Shown here: positions 44,176-55,200 of the stretch, in pieces
Numbering within the stretch: the first letter of the stretch is position 1
Layout: every line of letters begins with the position of its first letter
Assembly (NCBI GenBank): GCA_032718475.1
Contig: JAUCBJ010009039.1
Coordinates: 33,885-97,884 of the forward strand
Direction of reading: 5' to 3'
Length of the DNA: 64,000 nucleotides
Source of the DNA: Nemertoderma westbladi
Taxonomy: Eukaryota; Xenacoelomorpha; Nemertodermatida; Nemertodermatidae
The notes under the pieces: model-generated
Databases searched by the model: none
The model's input: only the letters and a program-made list of their open reading frames with translations
What the model was told of the DNA's origin: nothing
Made by a program: the position numbers and the translations under genes

Positions 44176-45221
44176 CAAGGTGTACTAAATACCAGGTCAT
44201 GCAGCGAGCGGATAGCTGAAATTAGCGGAGGCCGATCTTTTCTCTGTTATGCGACTTTTCTTAGGTTGAAATGATCACTAGGGTTCATAGAAATGTAATA
44301 AAAAGTCTTTCTGGAATTTTTATATTATTGTTGTCAAATTTTGCCCGTCTGTAATTCAAGACAATGAGGGATTCTGTTTTTGAGATTTGGCAGGTGAGTA
44401 AAGGAAATAAAAGTTTATCTAAATATTTGACATTTAAATTTTTTTATATATTTCTATATTTTACATTTATTTCAATATTTTTTTATTTTTTGCCATGGTA
44501 ATAAGTATAATGACAAATTTTAATACTTTTCAACCAATTCTATATAACAAAATTTTAAAACTACAATTTTATTAGGTTTGTCATTCTTAATATTAAGTTA
44601 AAATTACCAACATCATATTTTATCAATCGTCAATTGTGAATCTTGTTTGTAAAGGTCATAAGTCCCAATAAACAAAACTGTCCAATCAGAGAGCAAGACC
44701 TGTGATAGCATGATTTTTAGATCCCAGAATAATAAATTTTGGTTGCAATTATTATAAAAGAAGGACAAGCCCCAGGCACGTCAGTTGCAAATGATATAAA
44801 TAGAAAATAGTAGCCCAATTTCTAGCTGGCGGTCATAATGTGAAATTATCGTTACACCCATCACCATGGAAACTGGTTTGAAAAATACAGTATATACCTT
44901 TAAAATATATTGATAGACTTTTATTTCCTGTACTCACCTGCCAAATCTCAAAAACAGAATCCCTCATTGTCTTGAATTACAGACGGGCAAAATTTGAACT
45001 TTGTACCCGGTTACCTTGACAACAACAACATAAAAATTCTAGAAACGTATTTTATTACATTTCTATGAACTCTAGTCATCATATTATCCACCTAAGAAAA
45101 GTAGCATAAAAGTGGTTTCTAAGGAAATATTATGAAAACAGAGACATAAATAGAGAAAAGATCGGCCTCCGCTAATTTCAGCTATCTGCTCGCTGCATGA
45201 CCTGTTATTTAGTACAGCTTG
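44176..45221. mobile_element. Foldback element (~1.04 kb) with 235-300 bp inverted arms
   Basis: The left arm from about 44181 (TGTACTAAATACCAGGTCAT then GCAGCGAGCGG) is the inverse of the right arm ending at 45216. Inside both arms lie AGCTGAAATTAGCGGAGGCC, GGTTCATAGAAATGTAATAA or its equivalent, GCCCGTCTGTAATTCAAGAC and TTGAGATTTGGCAGGTGAGT. The arms differ by indels. The central ~490 bp is AT-rich and non-coding. No target duplication is clear. It is a large MITE or foldback transposon. Confidence 0.85.
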
Positions 45222-46109
45222 CTGTTTGCCTACCTGTGTTATTTTCGTATTTTGCAAAAATAAAACTGTAAACATATGTTATTGAGTTATCGTTTATTGT
45301 TTTGGTTAGAAAATCCCACCACTGGAACCTGCTCCTTTCCGTTAATTAAGAAATATAGGGAGAAAACTTGCAGCCTAGGCCGAAAAGACTGGGGAGTGTT
45401 ATCAGCCTAGGCTGAGAAGACTGGGGAATCATATTTGGTGTGGAGTTATCTCAGCCTGTTACACCGGTGTACAGTACTGTACAAGGCGGAGATAACTCAT
45501 GAAATTGAGATATCGTCGTTTATTGTTATAACTGTAAATAGTCAAAGCGAATAAGTTTAAGGCACTGCGAGGAGAGCCATGTACTACTGTAGTATGGAAT
45601 GGGGGGGTTAATTTAATAATAATTGTAAGTAGTTGATTTTGACATTTGTTTTTGTTTACTCTTGTAATTTTAACTACTACTCGTGATAGCCCTTTTTAGG
45701 TCCGCGTAGCGAAACCTCTAGTATTCACTTCGTTGTTGGTGTTGTTGTTAATTTCTCGATTGGTTTTGGTATTAAAGATTGATACAGCCCCAGTGGCTCA
45801 GTTGGCAGAGCGTTGGACTTGGAATCTCTAGATATTGAGTTCAATCCCCCATTCCGGTGAATGTTTTTTGCTGTAAGATTGGTAGTAAGCCATTCAAGGA
45901 CTCAGTTCATGCGTTAGTAGACGCGGACCTTGTCGTGGCGCTTGTTTAAGTTTGAACACTATCTATGTATTTAATTACCCGGTACTTTAATAAATAACAG
46001 TTTATCCTTAAAATCTTTCATTACTAATAACTTGGAAAATTTATCAAATTAATGATAGATTTAATAGATTTTATTTACCATATTTTCTCATCTCCATTAT
46101 TATTATATT
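45222..46109. other. Gene-free stretch with tRNA-like repeat
   Basis: Near 45334 AACCTGCTCCTTTCC is the inverse of the motif near 42866. CAGCCTAGGCTGAGAAGACT near 45400 mirrors palindromes at 43150-43190, so both kinds of motif flank the foldback element. A tRNA-like sequence lies at 45785-45855. Confidence 0.45.
45785..45855 (+). mobile_element. tRNA-like sequence (SINE head)
   Basis: The A box TGGCTCAGTTGG (45794) and degenerate B box GAGTTCAATCC (45837) are correctly ordered, with GAGCGTTGGACTTGGAATCTC between them. The B box departs from GGTTCGA and stems are incomplete, so it is a tRNA-derived repeat rather than a gene. Confidence 0.55.
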
Positions 46110-46111
46110 TC

Positions 46112-46745
46112 AGAAATTGACTCGGAGGCATTTATGTCTTATTGTGCTGAGAACTTTTGGAACGGGTATTCTGCCGTTTTCAACGTAACTCATACAAAGC
46201 GATTTTGGTGTGCGTGGCAAGTACGGAAACCTGTAGGGGAAAATATACGAAAAAAGGTGTCATCTGAAAATGTATGATACTATGAGAGAGATTACTAGCT
46301 GTGCTACTCGAAACAGTTTCCTGGAATCAGCCAAATTGTATTATCCAGACTGTTAAAAAACGAATCCGCAACAAGCTGGTAAAGTGGCACAAAAATTCTT
46401 GACCAATCGAGGATGCATAAAGGGGAGTTGGATGTTAGTTCTAATAACAATAACTCTACCTGGTCAGTGCCTTCTCTAAACAAGGAAGATATTGTTTATA
46501 AGGTTTCGTACAATAATACTGGCTTTGCTCATGTATCAATAAGTGTAGGTACTGTAAGATCTGCCGGTGCTCAAGTACTGTAGTTGTACCTGTGAGGATT
46601 TCCTAGTGAAACATGCTTGTTGCAAACATATCCACTTTGTGGCTTCTATTTTTAAACCTCATAAAAACAGATCCCTACAACCTTGGACTTCTAGAATATT
46701 AATTTATACCAGGAATAGAAACTGTTCATTCGGAAATACCACTTG
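46112..46745 (+). pseudogene. Decayed SWIM-zinc-finger protein, transposase-like
   Basis: Short open segments follow one another in different frames. The first (about 46112-46277) includes AFMSYCAENFWNGYSAVFNV. The second (about 46455-46580) has STWSVPSLNKEDIVYKVSYN, and the last (about 46577-46745) has CSCTCEDFLVKHACCKHIHF. The C-x-C spacing followed by C-x-H is the SWIM zinc finger, and the preceding W-V-S and Y-V residues are usual upstream of it. Frame breaks and stops between segments show it is dead. SWIM fingers occur in MULE transposases and in host ZSWIM proteins. Confidence 0.6.
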
Positions 46746-46994
46746 AGGCCTACTTTCTGATTTTTGCTAGCAGTTATTTATTTTAGGAATCATCATATCA
46801 TAAAGGACCCCCTTGGAAATAAGCTGCAAAGCTTTAGGGGTAATCCTATGTTATGTTGGACAATACTGTACCTTTATACCGGTACATTGTTTGGTGTATT
46901 TGTTATTGTTTTTTACATAATGTATAAATAAATCTATCTATCTATCAGGAAATTTCTGATGTCATTGTCAGATTGTGAGATATTTCCATGGTAA

Positions 46995-47042
46995 AATTTC
47001 CGTATAGGGAAATATAATATACATGTTTCCCTATAGGGAAAC
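46995..47042. repeat. Two adjacent palindromes
   Basis: GTTTCCCTATAGGGAAAC (47025-47042) is a perfect 18-bp palindrome. ATTTCCGTATAGGGAAAT just before it is a one-mismatch relative. Confidence 0.8.
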
Positions 47043-47207
47043 AGGCAAAGTTAATGTTCACATGTCTATAAAACCCCCAGGGTAGTAGTTGGCTGCCTTG
47101 GCACTTGGGGCAGTACTGCAGTAGTTATATTGAAGATAGGGTAGAGGTGAATGCCAACACACTGTTACTATCAATAATAAAATTCAGGGGCTAATAAAAT
47201 GGCAGCT

Positions 47208-47370
47208 GGCTTTGAAATTAATACTCCATATCTCAAGAACCTGTGGCCTTGTGGTTGTTGTCTCGGCTTCCACCTCGAGGTCCCAGGTTCGAATCCGACA
47301 CCACGCTGATGAGACCCATTAAGGTCGAAACGCGTACGTGGTTTGGAGAGATATGTGAGATATTAATTTC
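47208..47370 (+). mobile_element. tRNA-derived SINE inside short inverted repeats
   Basis: The A box is TGGCCTTGTGG (47244) and the B box AGGTTCGAATCC (47285). The body GATGAGACCCATTAAGGTCG then AAACG resembles the conserved central part of widespread animal SINEs. TTGAAATTAATACTCCATAT before it and GAGATATTAATTTCAAG after it are near inverses. Confidence 0.6.
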
Positions 47371-47949
47371 AAGAAAAATTACGCGATTCCTAAATTTGTA
47401 CACTACCCGGTTATAAAGTACGCATGTGATGGGATTAGTCCTACAATTGCGCCAATAAAAGATAAGTTATTTTCGGTAAAATAAACTTATCATTCGAGGT
47501 TAAGACCCCTAGATCCCTTCCTATAATAAATATATAATAACAAACACCTCGAAAAATACAGCTTGCCAACACACTGTTACTTTCACCTTTAGACATTTAG
47601 CTCTCTGCCCTCTAGCGGCGGACTGGATAATTGCGGACCTGCTCGATCACCTTCTTCACAAATACTACTTAACTATTATAACCCTTTGCCCTGTTCTAAC
47701 TTAGAGTCTAACACCAAACTTTAGCTTGGTATCAAGCCACCTAGATCCCCTGACACACACAACCTATCAAGAGTTACACCACCTCATCTACATGGTCGCC
47801 ACCACCTGGCACGAGCTCTCACCAGACTGTGTGTGCTGACTCTGCCTCTCGACTTGTTCGAGTAGGTATCGAGACAAACAATTTGTCCACAAACAAACAG
47901 TTTTAATTTATATATTAACAATAAATTGATTTATTTATTAATTTAAAAG

Positions 47950-49392
47950 TCATTCATTTCCAGAGACTGATACTGGTGCCGACAGATTAATAAACTTAAT
48001 AAATTCCTCTTGAGTCAATAGAGACGCGTCATCAGTCGTCATGGGAACAGAGTTATCAACCACACGAGACACTTTAACAACCCTCGGTTGCCATGGCCAC
48101 AACCAATGGGGGAGATGCTTTTGGTCAGCGGCGCCGACTGCGGCAGTCGGCATCTCGAACACCGACAGGGCTTTCTCGGGGTTGTGGAAGTATTTCCGTC
48201 GTTGGGACTTACTCCAGACCACGGTCCAAGACGGGTTCGTGGTCCGGACGAGGTGGAGCCCCTTCGGTACGAAGTGTTCGACGCGATTCCAACGCGGAGG
48301 CAGACGACAACACAACTGGGGTCTACACGACTTCGCGAGTCTCATATCGAGTGTCTCCAGACACCGGGACGCGTCCTCCAGTCGGAAGATCTGTTTGACG
48401 ACTAACGGAACGAGTTCCGTCCGACTGCTTCTATTCACCGACTTAACGAACAGTTCCGCGTTCCGCATTCGCTCCACGTAGTGGAATCGTGACACGTTCG
48501 CACCGCCTAGAAACAACACATCGCACACATGTAGAGTAACCAGTCTACGTTGGCCCTTCCCTTCCCCCACGAGGTTCTCCACTAACTCCCCCCGTATCAA
48601 TGTGTCGCTAGGCAACTCGAGATTAACACTGGTCTTCCTGGACCACTCCGTGCCGTTCCACCACCAGACGTTACCGCGTCGCAAACCGAGGATAACGTCG
48701 GGCTGTTTGTCCGAGAATCCTGTCACATAGCAACGGTAATCGTAAACACTCTTTATACTGGAGGATAGATTCTTATTGCTCAGATGTGTGACGTCACAAC
48801 AACCGCGCAACAATTCGGGGTCAATGCCCATTCGTTTAAAGATCTCGTCTGGTTCCTCTATTTCCGGAGCGGCCCTGGGTGTAAGCGGTACGCCCCATAG
48901 CGACAGAGCCTGGGACCGGACATCCCCCTGTCTGGAATCCGTTAGGTTTGGATTCTTAGCGAATACGAATATTTTTTGTAAGTTTCTAATTTGTACGAGA
49001 GCTTGACTCTCATTCTGACTGCTAATAAATTCCGTAAACTCTGTAAATTCGCACATGAGTTCTAAGGGAACAATGTCGGTTATCTTCTGTCGGTTTCCGA
49101 TTGCTTTTATATTTTGCATCGCTCTATTAACTTTGACTAAATGGTCAATGATAATTTTCTTGGAGTCAGTGTTGAAACCTTTGCAGACCAGGTAGCGTTC
49201 GGAATTGGCTGGCCGACTGGTTACTGGTTTGTGTATGGTGACGAAGTCGAAGCAGCAGTACGCTATGTAGATGAGACCGACGGTGAAGTTAGTGAAGGTA
49301 TCAAAGAGTTTGCATAGGAAGTTACCACCAGGGCGGAGTATCATAAGAGAGCAGAGTAGTTGACAGAGAATCAGTTGTTGGGACATTTCTTC
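47950..49392 (-). CDS. CMTR1: CMTR1 terminal coding exon
   Basis: 481 codons from EEMSQQLILCQLL to the stop at 47950-47952. The acceptor is ATTTTTTAG|GAAGAA. No stop or frame change is present, so the gene appears functional here. It holds the end of the methyltransferase domain, the guanylyltransferase-like domain and the WW domain. Confidence 0.95.
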   Translation of the reverse strand, partial: EEMSQQLILCQLLCSLMILRPGGNFLCKLFDTFTNFTVGLIYIAYCCFDFVTIHKPVTSRPANSERYLVCKGFNTDSKKIIIDHLVKVNRAMQNIKAIGNRQKITDIVPLELMCEFTEFTEFISSQNESQALVQIRNLQKIFVFAKNPNLTDSRQGDVRSQALSLWGVPLTPRAAPEIEEPDEIFKRMGIDPELLRGCCDVTHLSNKNLSSSIKSVYDYRCYVTGFSDKQPDVILGLRRGNVWWWNGTEWSRKTSVNLELPSDTLIRGELVENLVGEGKGQRRLVTLHVCDVLFLGGANVSRFHYVERMRNAELFVKSVNRSSRTELVPLVVKQIFRLEDASRCLETLDMRLAKSCRPQLCCRLPPRWNRVEHFVPKGLHLVRTTNPSWTVVWSKSQRRKYFHNPEKALSVFEMPTAAVGAADQKHLPHWLWPWQPRVVKVSRVVDNSVPMTTDDASLLTQEEFIKFINLSAPVSVSGNE

Positions 49393-49824
49393 CTAAAAAA
49401 TATAATTATTGAATCAACAACACTGATATTATGTACAATATTGTAGTATTCCAGAATCACTATGAACTATTAATTGTAGTATTCCAGAAATCACATGTGG
49501 CTAGGGCTATTCCAGAACCAACCTGTTTATTCTCATTGCCATCCACTGATATCCCACCATCCCCAGTAACACAATGAACCCCGATTCCGTCTGAATGCTC
49601 CACTACGTACTGCGCGAATGCAAACAGATTAGCCTCGTTGGTGATATCCCCATCACCCTTGTACCCATTGACGCCATAGTATGGCTCGAATGACTCCGGG
49701 GACGCGGCGAAGAAATCTTCTATCTTGAAATCGGAAGCGTCTGTTGTGGATTTGAGTGTCATACCGAACCCCTTGGCGCGCCAACCCTTCCTCCACAGCA
49801 TATACTCAGAGAACCCACCGGGAC
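47950..49824 (-). CDS. CMTR1: CMTR1 cap 2'-O-ribose methyltransferase, C-terminal half (two exons)
   Basis: CMTR1 methylates the 2'-O of the first transcribed nucleotide of capped mRNA, using SAM, in the nucleus. Exons 49824-49523 and 49392-47950 join in phase to about 580 codons. The first has the SAM-binding GPGGFSEYMLWRKGWRAKGF and catalytic Asp in VTGDGGISV. The second has the catalytic Lys in FLCKLFDTFTNFTVGL and the conserved SRPANSERYLVCKG, then the guanylyltransferase-like domain (VYDYRCYVTG, GEGKGQRRLVTLHVCDVL, HFVPKGLHLVRT) and a terminal WW domain (WTVVWSKSQRRKYFHN). The last 480 codons sit in one exon. Upstream exons (G-patch, first half of the Rossmann fold) are not seen and presumably lie beyond the right edge. 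The K-D-K residues are recalled from family knowledge. Confidence 0.95.
49523..49824 (-). CDS. CMTR1: CMTR1 internal exon with SAM motif
   Basis: 302 bp. The acceptor is TTACTCTAG|GTCCCGG; the first two bases complete the Gly codon of GPGG. The donor is AATAAACAG|GTTGG. It encodes GPGGFSEYMLWRKG through SVDGNENKQ. The acceptor and first ~17 bases of this exon are the same as the unit of the array that starts immediately upstream in the gene. Confidence 0.93.
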
Positions 49825-51890
49825 CTAGAGTAACCAATGGGAACCTGTATAGAGAACCCACCGGGACCTAGAGTAACCAAGGGGAACCTGTATAGAGAAC
49901 CCACCGGGACCTAGAGTAACCAATGGGAACCGGTATAGAGAACCCACCGGGACCTAGAGTAACCAATGGGAACCGGTATAGAGAACCCACCGGGAACTAG
50001 AGTAACCAAGGGGAACCTGTATAGAGAACCCACCGGGACCTAGAGTAACCAATGGGAACCGGTATAGAGAACCCACCGGGACCTAGAGTAACCAATGGGA
50101 ACCGGTATAGAGAACCCACCGGGACCTAGAGTAACCAATGGGAACCGGTATAGAGAACCCACCGGGAACTAGAGTAACCAAGGGGAACCTGTATAGAGAA
50201 CCCACCGGGACCTAGAGTAACCAATGGGAACCGGTATAGAGAACCCACCGGGACCTAGAGTAACCAATGGGAACCGGTATAGAGAACCCACCGGGACCTA
50301 GAGTAACCAAGGGGAACCTGTATAGAGAACCCACCGGGACCTAGAGTAACCAATGGGAACCTGTATAGAGAACCCACCGGGACCTAGAGTAACCAAGGGG
50401 AACCTGTATAGAGAACCCACCGGGACCTAGAGTAACCAATGGGAACCGGTATAGAGAACCCACCGGGAACTAGAGTAACCAAGGGGAACCTGTATAGAGA
50501 ACCCACCGGGACCTAGAGTAACCAATGGGGACCTGTATAGAGAACCCACCGGGACCTAGAGTAACCAAGGGGAACCTGTATAGAGAACCCACCGGGACCT
50601 AGAGTAACCAATGGGAACCGGTATAGAGAACCCACCGGGACCTAGAGTAACCAATGGGAACCGGTATAGAGAACCCACCGGGACCTAGAGTAACCAATGG
50701 GAACCGGTATAGAGAACCCACCGGGACCTAGAGTAACCAATGGGAACCTGTATAGAGAACCCACCGGGACCTAGAGTAACCAATGGGAACCGGTATAGAG
50801 AACCCATAGAGTAACCAATGGGAACCTGTATAGAGAACCCACCGGGACCTAGAGTAACCAATGGGAACCTGTATAGAGAACCCACCGGGACCTAGAGTAA
50901 CCAATGGGAACCGGTATAGAGAACCCACCGGGACCTAGAGTAACCAATGGGAACCGGTATAGAGAACCCACCGGGACCTAGAGTAACCAATGGGAACCGG
51001 TATAGAGAACCCACCGGGACCTAGAGTAACCAATGGGAACCGGTATAGAGAACCCACCGGGACCTAGAGTAACCAATGGGAACCGGTATAGAGAACCCAT
51101 AGAGTAACCAATGGGAACCGGTATAGAGAACCCACCGGGACCTAGAGTAACCAATGGGAACCTGTATAGAGAACCCACCGGGACCTAGAGTAACCAATGG
51201 GAACCTGTATAGAGAACCCACCGGGACCTAGTGTAACCAATGGGAACCTGTATAGAGAACCCACCGGGAACTAGAGTAACCAATGGGAACCGGTATAGAG
51301 AACCCACCGGGACCTAGAGTAACCAATGGGAACCGGTATAGAGAACCCACCGGGACCTAGAGTAACCAATGGGAACCTGTATAGAGAACCCACCGGGACC
51401 TAGAGTAACCAATGGGAACCTGTATAGAGAACCCACCGGGACCTAGAGTAACCAATGGGAACCTGTATAGAGAACCCACCGTGACCTAGAGTAACCAATG
51501 GGAACCTGTATAGAGAACCCACCGGGACCTAGAGTAACCAATGGGAACCGGTATAGAGAACCCACCGGGACCTAGAGTAACCAATGGGAACCGGTATAGA
51601 GAACCCACCGTGACCTAGAGTAACCAATGGGAACCGGTATAGAGAACCCACCGGGACCTAGAGTAACCAATGGGAACCTGTATAGAGAACCCACCGGGAC
51701 CTAGAGTAACCAATGGGAACCTGTATAGAGAACCCACCGGGACCTAGAGTAACCAATGGGAACCGGTATAGAGAACCCACCGGGACCTAGAGTAACCAAG
51801 GGGAACCGGTATAGAGAACCCACCGGGACCTAGAGTAACCAATGGGAACCGGTATAGAGAACCCAGAGTAACCAATAGAAACTGTAACAG
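49809..51890. repeat. 43-bp minisatellite duplicating a splice acceptor, about 48 copies
   Basis: On the minus strand each unit reads CCGGTTCCCATTGGTTACTC then TAGGTCCCGGTGGGTTCTCT and ATA. The last copy is the real intron-exon boundary of CMTR1. Variants are CCGG/CCTG, AATGG/AAGGG, a few GGAACT units, and two 35-bp units (about 50805 and 51096) that lost 8 bp including the acceptor AG. As 43 is not a multiple of 3, frames rotate and stops occur within three units, so it is not coding as a block. Confidence 0.97.
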
Positions 51891-52269
51891 AGAACGCACA
51901 CTTTCGAACACAGGTATATAAAAATTTGAAAATCCAAATTCCTATCTGTTTTTTAGGTCTATGACTTTCAGCCTGTCGGACATATAAAATCCAACGTAAA
52001 CGAACCCAAATTAACGAAGTTCCCTTAGTTAGGTTTATCGGACGTAAAATAAAATTATTAATTTAAAATTATTGCGCCAATCATCAGAATAAAAGCTCAA
52101 TAAGATTCATCATATACCATGAGGTTATGAGTTGGATCTGTGTCATCATCTGATAGGCTGATATACATACTGTAGTATACTTAAAGCATTCACACCTATG
52201 ATTATAAGTATTTAATTAAATACAAGTTGGGTTAAAAGTTTTACTTCAATTCAGAGCTGATGAAACCGA
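51891..52269. other. CMTR1 intron between minisatellite and BEL element
   Basis: AT-rich and without an exon match. I looked for the preceding CMTR1 exon (ADVCAG-type coding sequence followed by GT) and did not find it. Confidence 0.4.
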
Positions 52270-55200
52270 TTAAAATTTATCAAGTTGGGGGGAAAAAATA
52301 CCCAATTTAGTCCAGAAGATGACCCACAGAAATCGTAGGCTATCTCGATCCCTATCCAGCGCCTTGACTTGTAAGAACATGCCTTCTAAATCTGAGGCGA
52401 AAGCAATTGAATATTGTCTTAATCTTAAGAGTATTCCCAACAAGGATTGGAGTAAGTTGGGTCCGGGTAACAATTCGGAATTAAGGGATTGGCCCATATA
52501 GAGGGCGGAGCCGTCAAACACCACTCGTACCTCATGGGGTTTACCGGGTTTGGGAACGTAATGGTGAGTTAAATAATACGTTCTCTCAGTTATAGGTGTT
52601 TCTTCGGTACTCGCTCCGCATATCCCTTGCTAATAAATTTCTTCAACTGCGTTTGATACATTTCTTTAGCTGAAGAATTTGCCGTAAGGCGTCGATGTAG
52701 TTGAGCAATTCTTTTCTCCGCCAAGGGTCTGTTGTTTATGAACTTTGGTTCTCGCTTTCGGAAAGGTAGACCGATTTCATATCTACCTTGATCTTTAAGA
52801 AAACGTGTAGTTGTCTCTTGGATCTGCTTGGCTCTTTCTTCTTCTACCGATAGGGCCTTATCGTAGGAATTGGGCTCTACAGCCTCTTGAGTAAAGAATC
52901 GTACGGCGTGTTCATCCCGAGTTTTGGCATTATAACGTTCAATGACGTCATTCCGTTCGTCGTTATAGTCGTCTCGTTCTGATGGACGAAGGAGCTGACA
53001 TAAGTTCACTTGGTTTTGCCAAGTCTCGTTTTCCTTAAGGAGATCAATGGTATTCTCCTCGTCGAAGAGTTGGTGGATATCGTCGTTATCTGAGGAGTAT
53101 GGTGTTCCCTCAGTTGGATCGTCTAACTCACTGCTCTCAACTTCCCATTCTCTTACTTGATATACCTGATCTTTCGGTAATCTTTCCATGAGAGTTCTAC
53201 GGGAAGGGCCAGTAAAGTACCAACCCACTCTAGTTCTTCCCGCATAAGCTTGTAGTGGTTGCGGTTGAGCAGGCCATTTCTCCAATGTCTCGAGCGCTTC
53301 ATGCGCGTTTTGACCGATGAGTATTTGCACTCCAGGGTAATCGGTGTTGAATCTAGGTATTTCAAGCTGCTGGGTGAAATCGTCCTCATCCCAGTTATAA
53401 GGTTCCACTTGGCTGGTAGCGAAGTTCTTTATCGCTACCATTTTTACTGACCTTATGCTGTGTTCTCCTAGTTCATCCTGGGGGGTGGACAACGCGCCTA
53501 CATAATAATCCGCTATTACGGTAGATTTCCAAACCTGCATAATTCCTGACATGTTTAGCTTAGTTCGGAACTTGGGTTGTCCAGCAAAGATGTCTTCGGC
53601 TAGTTCTTTGTCGATGAATGTTCCTGTACTACCGGAGTCAAGGAGGGCGTTCACTATATAACTCCTTTTAGGTCCGTGGACCCTTAACTGTACCACAGGA
53701 AATTCTCGGATTCCTACATTGGAAGTTGGCGCTTTCCAAGATGGTTGTCGATCAGAAGTAGTTAGGGTGAGGTCGCTGTCTGTGTCTTTTTCATACGTAA
53801 GTGCTCGATACACTGCAGTATTTATCATGTAACAGGATTCATCTTCGTCGGAGAATTCATCCGTATAGAATCCTTCCATCTCAGAACTTTGGTCAGTGTC
53901 GTTCACATCACTGAATTGGACATGTAGTTCGGAACCACTTACCTGACTCTGGCTGTTTCGTTCGAATTCAGTGTGCAACAAGATATGATGTTTCGCACCG
54001 CACTTTGCACACCTTGTGTCAGAGTAACAGGTTCGCCATTGGTGTCCTTGTCTGAGGCAATTATAACACAACCGCTTATCCCACATGACTTCCCGTCTCT
54101 CCGTTAATGATTTCTTTAGGAATTCATCACACATATTCAAACGGTGGGTCCCGTCACATAGCACACATTTCGGTTTGATGTTACTTACCTTATTTTGAAT
54201 AACATTGTGCACACTCGTTCTTTCTTCGGGCTTTCTCACCTGAATTCTCTTAGGAGACGTAGGAGGAGTTTTTCTTACCTGTTCTCTCCTGTCATTGGTT
54301 CGAGACTTGAATTTACTTACCTGTTCTTTAGGCGTTTTATTGACATAATAAGATCTTTCAGTGTCTTTCCCGCTGTCCTCTCCTTGAGAAGTCTGGCTTT
54401 CGCCGTCGTCGGTGTAACACACTGGTGTTACCTTTCTCCTAGAAACGGGTTTCTCACTTACCTTGTTTTCCGGTGTCTTCTCTCTGGACTGCCTTAGGAG
54501 CTGTAATTTCACTTCTCCATCTAAGAATGACATGAGATCAGCCATGGTAGGGTCTCGTCGTTGTTGTTCCATCATATATAACACTTTCTTATCCCAGCGT
54601 GTACCTACTCCACCCTTCGGTAAAGTAGAGGCCACAGCTCCAATAACCATAGAACTCTGATATTCATGAGACTTACCTAGCCAATCTAATTGTCTACAGA
54701 TCTCCTGAATCTCATCGGAAAACTCTATAATCCCGCTGCTAATGAATTTTCGGGGTGCTACCAATTTTGCATACAAATACCTAGCTATGTTATTCCTATT
54801 ACCATACCTGATGTTTAGTGTATCCCAAACTTGTCTTAATCCATCTGGATGTCCAATAAACTTTAGCGCCATTAACTTGGGAGATCCTTCTAAGCACTCG
54901 ATGAGGAATCTAAGTTTCTCTCCGTTAGATAGCACAGAGTTCTGTATGTTATCTTTGTAATATTCATTAAAAGGTAACCATTTCATCTCATCTCCATTGA
55001 ACTTGACGATCTCTCCCACCTTTACCGCTTGACGGGCTTCGGTTCTAGCCATTTGACGCGTAAAACTTTCTTGGGCCATCGTGTTATTTAATATCGAGTT
55101 ATCGGTATATAAATTTCTCTGATTATTATCAAGTCTATATGGAATATCATTGTCAACAGGTTTATAATTACCCTTAATAGGGTTTACTATAGGAGTTTCC

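Larger units (their letters stand above)
46746..47949. other. Downstream flank of CMTR1; no further gene
   Basis: It contains a CTAT microsatellite (near 46932), the palindromes above, a small SINE-like foldback (47208-47370) and a CTCF-like CCGCTAGAGGGCAG on the minus strand near 47610. AATAAA strings on the minus strand within 30 bp of the CMTR1 stop codon could serve as its polyadenylation signal. Confidence 0.45.

Noticed and set aside
48041-48481. Three overlapping plus-strand frames over CMTR1
   Set aside because: They are shadows of the conserved CMTR1 exon on the other strand.
50685-51221. Several 66-codon minus-strand frames with GSLYRFPLVTLGPGGFS
   Set aside because: They are rotations of the 43-bp array; stops recur every few units. 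Only the last copy joins a real exon.
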